Shown: positions 40,268 through 47,301 of the stretch, piece after piece
How positions within the stretch are numbered: the first letter of the stretch is position 1
How the letters are laid out: every line of letters begins with the position of its first letter
Source of the DNA: a virus
Virus record (IMG/VR): IMGVR_UViG_3300022169_000004
Location: 1 to 49,658 of that record
Reading direction: 5' to 3' (one strand)
DNA length: 49,658 bases
Translations under genes and position numbers: made by a program
Notes under the pieces: generated by a model
What the model was told of the DNA's origin: nothing
The model's database searches: none
Seen by the model: the letters and a program-made list of their open reading frames with translations, nothing else

Positions 40268-42664
40268 TTATAAATTAAAACCTCCTAGTAAGTCATTACC
40301 AGATGATTCAAAGTCTTTAGGTGGTTTGTTATTTTTTCTTTGATCTATAAGTTCGCTTTGTTGTGAAGCTTGAATTTTAGTTCTTTTATCTTTACGATCT
40401 TCCTTGTACTCTTCTCTACCGTTAATCACCTGTAAATCTAATTGTTTAAGTCCTTGATTAATTTCAAACTCAAACCTCATTAATTCTCTTTTAAGATCAA
40501 CCTCTCTTTGCATTTTTTCTAAATCAAAACTATGCTTAACCTGCATCAATTGAGACTTAGTAGAAGCAAGTGCTTGTTCTTTTTGCATTTCAACTTCAGC
40601 GGATGCTTGAGCGGCCTGAGCGTTAGATTGTGATTGAGCTTGTATGTTTTGCATTTGTTGAGCTCTATCTTGTTCACCCTTTTTTCTTCTTCTCAGCTTT
40701 AGCAATTGATTAGCTAACTTTAAGTTCTTAACTTCTCTTATGTCTATGACGTCATCTAGAGTTATTTGGTCTCTTTGTAAAGCGACTTGTATGTTGTTTT
40801 CTAGTAATTGCTTTTCTTCTTCGTCCGGTGCTAAGCTTATATATACGCCAAAGTCGTGAAGATGCATGCTATGTAGTTCTTGTAGCGTAGCCACATTAAA
40901 CTTGCCTAACGAATTTATAAAAGAGCTTCTAGTATTAGAATATTCTATAGCATCTGATAATCTTAAAGAAGTAACCTCAGCCATGCGCAGTGTTAAGTAC
41001 AAACCAGCCTGCAATATGTGTTTCGTGGCTGTATTTGAATTTGCAGCTGCCATTTTCTGCAGACCAACTAATGCGTTGGAATCGGGTTTGCTACCGTCTC
41101 TAGCCTCGTTTAGGCCAGTAACATCGCGGAGCATTTGCATGTAGTAATTGTATGTAGTTATTAAGCTTTGTATCTTAGCACCACCAGAACCACTTTGTAA
41201 CTCAGTTATAGGTACTCTAGCTGGATTCATATCTCCATCTGCTGTCATTGACCTTCCGATAACACTACCAGTTTGGAAATACATATTCAATGCCTCCTGT
41301 GGGTTGTAGTTTGTTCCGGTACCTAAGTCTATTTCGGCTAGGCCATCTGCATCCATATATATACCGTCAGGAACTAATCTTGACATAACTTGCTGCAACT
41401 TCAAGTGTGTTAACTGCACCATGTCTGCAAAAGAAGTCATTCTCGATACTAAAGATTCTGGTCTACCTTGATATATTCTAGGGGCAACTATGCAATAGCT
41501 CATATTAACCTTAGTTATATCTGACTTAGGCCTGGTCATATTTTCAGACAACCTCCACTTAAGAAGTTTTTCCATGCCTACTATCTTTGCCCCCTCATAT
41601 AGTACCTCTATAGATCTTTGTACTTTTTCAAACTGAGACTTTGCGTCTTTAGGTGGATTAAACTCATCTGTTTTTTCAATAGCTTTTTTAGCACCTGATG
41701 CTGTGTTTTTTATTTTATATACTTGGTTGTTAAACGTTTTATATTCAAAAAACAGTACATCTACAAAGTTGTCTTGACTTGTTGCTGAATATTTTTGTGA
41801 TCTATAAACAGAACCGTCGTAAGCCATATCCTCAACTTCTTTTATGTCATCATTAGTTAGTTGTGGAAAAAACTTCTTTAGCTCAGATATAGTCATTCTT
41901 TTAACTTCGCCCACATAGTAAAGATCATCAAAATATGGTGAATCAGTGTATGAGTATACTATATCAACAGGATCTACATATTCTATACGTATTCCTTCCG
42001 CGGTGTTAAATGTGCTTTTAGCGCATGACATACCTATAACAACTTGATCATAATCGCACCTGCGCTTTACTAAGTCAAATTTGTTTAAGTCAAACACGTT
42101 TGATATTGCCTCTTCCTGAGCAATCTCTATGGATGGCTTGTATTCAAGCTGCATCTTTACTGATAACTCTTCTTTTGTTTGTGGTAATTCTTTAGGATCA
42201 TTCTTGAACATATTGATACCAGTTGTTGTATCAATTTTTTCAAGTAATATTCGATTATTCATGTCTCTTAGCATAGACTCTACATAATCGGTTTTTTGTT
42301 TTAAAGAATCTGGATCTTGGCTGTAAGTTTTTATATCAAAAACTCTATCAGACATACCATTAACAACTATGTCGACAAACTTTGGTATGATAGGTACTGG
42401 CTTCCAGTCTAGATTTAAATAAGATAAGTCACCATTTATAGCTAACTCATCTTTGTATTTTTGTATAGATTGTTCCCCTCGAGCATACAGTCTTAATCTA
42501 TGAAAGTTGTCTTTAGTAGCTTGGTATTTGTCGCTACCGTTGTCTTTTCTAAACCACTCAGATTCTATGGCTTTTGCCACTTTCATACCATATTCATTTC
42601 CAGACTTTTCTACGTCAAGCACTGACTGACTAGGAAAAATCCCTTTAGATGGTTTGTTCTGCAT
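40268..42664 (-). CDS. Portal protein (crAss-like)
   Basis: 798 aa. The motif SYLNLDWKPVPIIPKFVDIVVNGM (about 99-122) is a portal clip and wing region I recognise from crAss-like and related phages. Residues 300-600 hold the stem. The C-terminal ~110 residues form a long Gln/Glu/Lys coiled coil (SAEVEMQKEQALAST) that may extend into the capsid as a barrel. It lies 12 bases after TerL in the usual order TerL, portal, scaffold, capsid. Confidence 0.85.
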   Translation of the reverse strand: MQNKPSKGIFPSQSVLDVEKSGNEYGMKVAKAIESEWFRKDNGSDKYQATKDNFHRLRLYARGEQSIQKYKDELAINGDLSYLNLDWKPVPIIPKFVDIVVNGMSDRVFDIKTYSQDPDSLKQKTDYVESMLRDMNNRILLEKIDTTTGINMFKNDPKELPQTKEELSVKMQLEYKPSIEIAQEEAISNVFDLNKFDLVKRRCDYDQVVIGMSCAKSTFNTAEGIRIEYVDPVDIVYSYTDSPYFDDLYYVGEVKRMTISELKKFFPQLTNDDIKEVEDMAYDGSVYRSQKYSATSQDNFVDVLFFEYKTFNNQVYKIKNTASGAKKAIEKTDEFNPPKDAKSQFEKVQRSIEVLYEGAKIVGMEKLLKWRLSENMTRPKSDITKVNMSYCIVAPRIYQGRPESLVSRMTSFADMVQLTHLKLQQVMSRLVPDGIYMDADGLAEIDLGTGTNYNPQEALNMYFQTGSVIGRSMTADGDMNPARVPITELQSGSGGAKIQSLITTYNYYMQMLRDVTGLNEARDGSKPDSNALVGLQKMAAANSNTATKHILQAGLYLTLRMAEVTSLRLSDAIEYSNTRSSFINSLGKFNVATLQELHSMHLHDFGVYISLAPDEEEKQLLENNIQVALQRDQITLDDVIDIREVKNLKLANQLLKLRRRKKGEQDRAQQMQNIQAQSQSNAQAAQASAEVEMQKEQALASTKSQLMQVKHSFDLEKMQREVDLKRELMRFEFEINQGLKQLDLQVINGREEYKEDRKDKRTKIQASQQSELIDQRKNNKPPKDFESSGNDLLGGFNL

Positions 42665-42676
42665 TATATGTTCATT

Positions 42677-44905
42677 TTAATTTTTCTTCAACTCTGAAGT
42701 GTATCCAGTATTATCGTATCTTTTAAATCCAAAGTCAATGACTTTTTTTCCAATCTTTTTAACGGGCATGTACAGGTTTCTATTGCAGGCCATTATAGCT
42801 AAACCTGAACTAATAGATGCATCATGCTTAGTTCTATTATTTATATTAAATTTAGACCAATCGTTTAGCGTTTTATTAAAGTAAACGCTACCGTATTCTG
42901 CTTTTTCCGTTAAGCCTACGTGGTTAGCTATATAGGTTTCTATTGCAGCGGCATGAGCCTGCTTAACATCTTCACTAGAATTTGGTATGCCACCAATTTC
43001 TTTTTCTGTTATAGATAGCTTTTTCCAAGCTCTATCTGGTCTATTCATTGAGAATCCTCTATAACCTCTATTTTTGAAATGATACAGCAATCTTGGTTTA
43101 TTGTTTTCAACCAGTATAGGCATGCCATAAAAAACACACGCCATTAACACATCTTCAAAAAATATTTCAGCAGTTTGTGGTCTAGCTATATATTCTAAAA
43201 AAATGTGGTTTGTAGGCACATCTTCCATAGAGAATTTTGTTACTCCGTGTAAAGCGCCATTAGAACCTCTACCGTCTACAGTTCCAGATATATCATAAGG
43301 GTCACAACCAAAAGCACCTATGTGCTCGTTACCTGGGCACTTAACTCCATTCTTACTTATTACTCGATTTTGAAGATCTTTACTTGGTAACCAAGATAAA
43401 TAAAATCTACCACCTCTATCTGGTATAAAAATAACTTTAGTGTCTATAGCCCCATTTTCCCACTGAAAGCTGCCTTGGGTTATTAAATTAGAACTATACG
43501 AATCGCCGTTAAAATCAATTTGCTCGTATATTTTTGCTAAATTAAATAAGCTATTTTTAGTTTCGTCTCTAAACGCGTGCTCTTCCGTCCTTGGAAACTG
43601 TCGATAAAACTCATTTAAAGCGTCCTGATCGCCCTTAAGACCTTCTACTTCGTTGTCCCAATGTTCTATAACCCCAACATCTATTTCGTCGCCGTGTGGA
43701 TCTTGTTTTGGTTTGTCTGGTGTATCAAACACTGGCAAGCCAAACTTATCTATAAAGCCTTCGTAGTTCCACTCCATCGGTATAAACAAGTTATATAGCC
43801 CGCTTTTAGTTTGGCCGTTCTTGTTTCTCTTTAACGTGTCAGACGCATCATACAGTTTGCGAAAATTTTCGCCCCCTTTGTCTAAAGCATTAGAAGTAGA
43901 GCCCATCATACACTTGCCTACGATTCTGCTACCCAACCTTAAACAAGTTTTTGTAACTCGCCAATTGTTTAGTATATTATCAGGTCTTTCCCATTTTCCA
44001 GACTCATCGTGTACTAATAACTTAAGCTTTTCACCGTCATAAGAGTTGTCTCCAGTGTTTTTCCAGTCTATAGAAGTATCAAGACCTTCTAAATCAGAGC
44101 TTTTGGCTTTGCTTTCTATTTTTCGTCTTGTTAGCTTAGATGCTGGCACTCTAAAAGAAAGCTCTGTTTTAGGCCTATCCATACCATCTTGTATGGGCTT
44201 AAAAAAGAAGGGTAGGTTAACAGACATTGGTACAACCTTATCTGTAAACATTTTTTTAGCGTCGCTACCACTTTTTGATAGTATACCAAACCTAGCATCG
44301 TTCGTCATTGTGGCTAGATTGACAATTTCACCAGACGCCATAAAAGAAAAACCAGATCTTCTATTTTTTAGGTAGCACATTCCGTAACACCTATTATCTA
44401 GCTTACACGCCTCCCAATATAAAAAGAACAGCCGGTTAGCCTCTCTAAATTCCGCTTCTCCAACATCTATTTTACACCACTGCAAGTACATGTAGTGCGT
44501 ACCTGTTATGTATGTGCTTACCCCATTGTTTTTAAACCAAAAACCATTTTCACGCCTATTAAATTCTTCGTCTATATAATCGTGATACTTTGACTTAAAT
44601 TGCTCTGGACAATCTAACCAATCAAATATTGTTTTAATTTTTTCAAGCTCTTTGTGCTTGTCTAGTCTTTTCCAATATTGTTCTTGTTTGTCGCTAGATC
44701 TAGAGTAAACATCTTTAGGTTCTTTTGGTAAAGCTATTTTTAAACCAGATATTTCGTACACATCTCCTATTTGACCGGTGCCACTTAAAGAAATAATATC
44801 ATCTTCACTATTATAACCTTTTTTCCAGCTTTTAGATTTATTTAACCTATGAAGCCTATTAAGATTCACAGGTTCTACTATTTTATATAACGTTTGGTTA
44901 TACAT
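42677..44905 (-). CDS. terL: Terminase large subunit (crAss-like)
   Basis: 742 aa. The segment TYITGTHYMYLQWCKIDVG (131-149) is typical of crAss-like TerL. ATPase: a deviant Walker A at KNRRSGFS (180-187), Walker B LLVHDE (296-301), coupling motif GSTSN (335-339). Nuclease RNase H-like domain: Asp535 and Asp538 (GCDPYD) and KHDAS near the C-terminus. The long first 100 residues are typical. It packages DNA through the portal. Overlaps the start of the possible TerS gene by one base. Confidence 0.9.
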   Translation of the reverse strand: MYNQTLYKIVEPVNLNRLHRLNKSKSWKKGYNSEDDIISLSGTGQIGDVYEISGLKIALPKEPKDVYSRSSDKQEQYWKRLDKHKELEKIKTIFDWLDCPEQFKSKYHDYIDEEFNRRENGFWFKNNGVSTYITGTHYMYLQWCKIDVGEAEFREANRLFFLYWEACKLDNRCYGMCYLKNRRSGFSFMASGEIVNLATMTNDARFGILSKSGSDAKKMFTDKVVPMSVNLPFFFKPIQDGMDRPKTELSFRVPASKLTRRKIESKAKSSDLEGLDTSIDWKNTGDNSYDGEKLKLLVHDESGKWERPDNILNNWRVTKTCLRLGSRIVGKCMMGSTSNALDKGGENFRKLYDASDTLKRNKNGQTKSGLYNLFIPMEWNYEGFIDKFGLPVFDTPDKPKQDPHGDEIDVGVIEHWDNEVEGLKGDQDALNEFYRQFPRTEEHAFRDETKNSLFNLAKIYEQIDFNGDSYSSNLITQGSFQWENGAIDTKVIFIPDRGGRFYLSWLPSKDLQNRVISKNGVKCPGNEHIGAFGCDPYDISGTVDGRGSNGALHGVTKFSMEDVPTNHIFLEYIARPQTAEIFFEDVLMACVFYGMPILVENNKPRLLYHFKNRGYRGFSMNRPDRAWKKLSITEKEIGGIPNSSEDVKQAHAAAIETYIANHVGLTEKAEYGSVYFNKTLNDWSKFNINNRTKHDASISSGLAIMACNRNLYMPVKKIGKKVIDFGFKRYDNTGYTSELKKN

Positions 44906-45183
44906 TATTTTTTAGCTCTTTTTTCAGCAAAGCCGCTTATCGAATCTTGATTTTTGTCTTCTAGTACAACCCCGTTTAAAGCGGCATCTTCTTGCTCAAT
45001 CCTAGACAATATTTCAAAAGCATCAAATATAGCTAGCTTTTTTGTTGCTGCGGCATTTTTTAGTCTGTCTGCGGATACGTCTTCGTCTGTATCTACAATT
45101 GGTTCTTCAGCAACTTTAATTAGTTCTTTTACTGCTACCCGCCCAGCTTGGATTATATGCTTCCTCGTTTCCTCCGTATTCAT
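44905..45183 (-). CDS. Putative terminase small subunit
   Basis: 92 aa from ATG 45183; a longer reading from 45231 would lie fully within the upstream gene. The helical sequence RKHIIQAGRVAVKELIKVAEEPI, then ADRLKNAAATKKLAIFDAFEILSRIEQE, directly before TerL fits a small helical terminase subunit, but there is no clear helix-turn-helix. Its stop overlaps the TerL start by one base. Confidence 0.5.
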   Translation of the reverse strand: MNTEETRKHIIQAGRVAVKELIKVAEEPIVDTDEDVSADRLKNAAATKKLAIFDAFEILSRIEQEDAALNGVVLEDKNQDSISGFAEKRAKK

Positions 45184-45751
45184 ATTTAATTGAAATATCT
45201 TGGTTTCGCACTCTATATAAACGCTTGCCATCTATTAAAAATTCAAATTGGCTCTTAGGGCCTATGCCCACTAAATCACCTACTTCAAGCCCTTTACTAC
45301 TAAGACCACTATTTGAATATATCAATATACCAACCAGCTCATTCTCGATATTTAGCTCGTACTTGTCTTTATTCTTTATTGGCTGCACAAAACAGTAATC
45401 TTCTAATGCCTGCCAACGTTCTTTGCGATCACCATTTGTAAACGGCTTGTAAGCATATACTTGATCTATTTGACAAGAATACAATTCTTCTTCTATATAG
45501 CCAGCACTATTTTTTTCAACGCCTTTAATGTTATGCCACCTTCTAAATATATTGTGGTGTACTATTACTTTATCACCCTTTACTATTGGTGTGTTAAATG
45601 CAAGAGGTGTAGATATTACTTCGGCTTCTCTGCTAACACTTTTATGATCAAATATATCCGTGTTCGTGATCAGCTTTTTACCATCTATGTTAACTTCGTT
45701 GTTATATCTACTGCCCGTGGGTTTTATTAAAAAATTAAAAACACTTCTCAT
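45116..45751 (-). CDS. GroES-like double-domain protein
   Basis: 211 aa. Two chaperonin-10-like units can be seen. The first (about 40-105) has ISTPLAFNTPIVKGDKVIVHHNIF and returns to CQIDQVYAYK. The second (about 117-192) has LVGILIYSN, GLEVGDLVGIGP and FEFLIDGKRLYRVRNQDI. In each, G-D-x-V-x-x precedes a long loop, as in GroES before its mobile roof. It may help fold the capsid protein with host GroEL. No enzyme motif. It overlaps the next gene (45183) by 68 bases. Confidence 0.55.
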   Translation of the reverse strand: MRSVFNFLIKPTGSRYNNEVNIDGKKLITNTDIFDHKSVSREAEVISTPLAFNTPIVKGDKVIVHHNIFRRWHNIKGVEKNSAGYIEEELYSCQIDQVYAYKPFTNGDRKERWQALEDYCFVQPIKNKDKYELNIENELVGILIYSNSGLSSKGLEVGDLVGIGPKSQFEFLIDGKRLYRVRNQDISIKYEYGGNEEAYNPSWAGSSKRTN

Positions 45752-45972
45752 TAATAGTCTAAGTTATATTCAACGGACACAGACATGTTTTTATTAAAGT
45801 CTTTCCACCGCTTTACATCACCCTCTGTGTCTTGTATATAAATAATATACTTTTCTTCAGACTCTTGTATATCTACAATTTGGTGCTTACCGTACACTTC
45901 TTGGCCAACCGAATAGTGCATTGCATTTTCTTTGTATTCTTTGCCTATGGTTATTTTACGGATTAATGACAT
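45751..45972 (-). CDS. Small structural-region protein
   Basis: 73 aa. LIRKITIGKEYKENAMHYSVGQEVYG followed by WKDFNKNMSVSVEYNLDY is a pattern I recall from a gene beside GroES-like and terminase genes in Bacteroidetes phages. Beta-rich. It overlaps the upstream coiled-coil gene by 17 bases. Function unknown. Confidence 0.6.
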   Translation of the reverse strand: MSLIRKITIGKEYKENAMHYSVGQEVYGKHQIVDIQESEEKYIIYIQDTEGDVKRWKDFNKNMSVSVEYNLDY

Positions 45973-46210
45973 CAGCTTCGGGTTCTTTTATAGTTCCATC
46001 TACAATACTAATACTGACCTTGCCATACTTATCCATAAGTTCTTTTTGAATAACTTGAAAGTTATCTTGGAGTCCGGCTAATCTAGCCATCAAGCTGTAT
46101 TTGTGCATTTCTGCGTCTGATATACTTATTTTACAAGAATTCATTTCATTAGAAATGCCTTGCAATTTGACTAGCTCGTCTTGACTTATTTTGTTTTCTA
46201 CTTTTTTCAT
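45956..46210 (-). CDS. Small coiled-coil protein
   Basis: 84 aa, helical with heptad repeats at about 10-65 (LVKLQGISNEMNSCKISISDAEMH), then a short beta end KVSISIVDGTIKEPEAD. It is the first gene after the late promoter at 46228-46260; the leader is only about 10 bases. No function known. Confidence 0.55.
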   Translation of the reverse strand: MKKVENKISQDELVKLQGISNEMNSCKISISDAEMHKYSLMARLAGLQDNFQVIQKELMDKYGKVSISIVDGTIKEPEADVINP

Positions 46211-46227
46211 TTTATTAAATTTATTTG

Positions 46228-46260
46228 CAAATATAGTTAAATATCTTCTTCAGGTTCAAA
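46228..46260 (-). promoter_or_regulatory. Bacteroidetes-type promoter for the head operon
   Basis: On the minus strand: -33 TTTG at 46260-46257, 21 bases, -7 TATATTTG at 46235-46228, matching TAnnTTTG fully. The expected start is near 46221, about 10 bases before the ATG at 46210. The same spacing is found at 6355-6386 on the plus strand. It would drive the terminase, portal, scaffold and capsid genes. Confidence 0.7.
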
Positions 46261-46273
46261 TTCGTATTCTTTT

Positions 46274-46477
46274 TCAATCATCAGTTTCGGGAAAAAATGT
46301 TATTTCAGATTGATTGATCGTATCGAGTTTATCGGTATCTAGTTTCGTTTTTATCGATTCAGAGATCACCAGAGGATAGATGAATGAATCGGCAGGAATC
46401 ATCACCTCTCGCCCATGAATGCGAAGGGATGCTACGGCTTCTGATTCTGCTCTATCTAGTATTATAAATTCCATCAA
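46274..46477 (-). CDS. Hypothetical protein in the fibre region
   Basis: 67 aa, acidic at the end, unrecognised. It begins MEFIILDRAESEAVASLRIHG, partly beta. Base use is visibly richer in G and C than the head genes, as in the next gene, which suggests the pair was acquired together. Its start overlaps the stop of the upstream fibre gene by four bases (46474-46477). Confidence 0.5.
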   Translation of the reverse strand: MMEFIILDRAESEAVASLRIHGREVMIPADSFIYPLVISESIKTKLDTDKLDTINQSEITFFPETDD

Positions 46478-47298
46478 ATTGCTGCTATAAATGTGTCAAT
46501 GTCCGCTATCATTAGATCGACCTCCGCTGTTGTCATTCCTGTTGCCGCTACTTTGCAGCACCATTTTCCATTGGTGAAAGTGTCGATCACTCCTTGTTTG
46601 TTTCTTGCTCCAAAGGCGAAATCATAAGCGATTCCCGTGGTCGGTCGGGTTTGTGTCCTTGTCGTTCGAGTAGCCCCAACGGTTATATGAAGTTTGTTGG
46701 TTGCGCTTCTATGCCCGATTATCATTTTACCATCGGTTAAAGCTGTGCCACTTTTAGCGAAAGACGAAGAGTGACCATTACCGTAAACAGCCACATCGAA
46801 GGAAGCACCGTTTTGTGCCTGTAGCATTATTCGAGAAGCAGAGGTGTTCATCGCTCCGAGAATGTTGCGCGTTCCCGTTCCTACAAATCCACTAATATGA
46901 TATGCCCCAACTAACCAATCTGAACCTGAATTAAAGTCGGTGTTCAAGTCAATTTGAGTATCTGCCCATTGAGTTACACCATCCCAAGTTACCCCGATTG
47001 AACTATCAATTGTCGGTGAGTTTTTATAAATGTCATCCTTCGTTCCAGGACTAACCATATTGATTTCAGCCGATGCCTCCACCCCTCCACCAACGGGCAT
47101 GAATTGAATCAACTTTGAATAATATCCATTCGATTTTGCAGCTACAAATAAATCTGAGCAAGCAGCCTTGAATCCATTAGACAAAGCCCCTCCAGCAGCT
47201 ACTACAGCAGCAAAGTAAGTCACAGCGTCCGTGTCGTAACTTGGTGGCGGCCCTACATCTCCACTTGAGCTTGTTGCTCCTAGATTTAATCCAAACAT
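46474..47298 (-). CDS. Putative receptor-binding fibre protein, lectin-like
   Basis: 274 aa. TYFAAVVAAGGALSNGFKAACSDLFVAAKSNGYY resembles a small domain found in Bacteroidetes-phage fibre proteins; the rest is beta-rich (SIGVTWDGVTQWADTQIDL, then WLVGAYHISGF and TNKLHITVGATRTTR), like a LamG/concanavalin sandwich. It may form the tip that binds a host surface glycan. Base composition is higher in GC than neighbours. It lies directly after the large fibre gene. Confidence 0.6.
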   Translation of the reverse strand: MFGLNLGATSSSGDVGPPPSYDTDAVTYFAAVVAAGGALSNGFKAACSDLFVAAKSNGYYSKLIQFMPVGGGVEASAEINMVSPGTKDDIYKNSPTIDSSIGVTWDGVTQWADTQIDLNTDFNSGSDWLVGAYHISGFVGTGTRNILGAMNTSASRIMLQAQNGASFDVAVYGNGHSSSFAKSGTALTDGKMIIGHRSATNKLHITVGATRTTRTQTRPTTGIAYDFAFGARNKQGVIDTFTNGKWCCKVAATGMTTAEVDLMIADIDTFIAAI

Positions 47299-47301
47299 AT
47301 A

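Noticed and set aside
46229-46281. 14-codon minus-strand ORF (MIEKEYEFEPEEDI) before the head operon
   Set aside because: Too short to call as a gene, and it overlaps the -33 and -7 promoter elements; more likely incidental.
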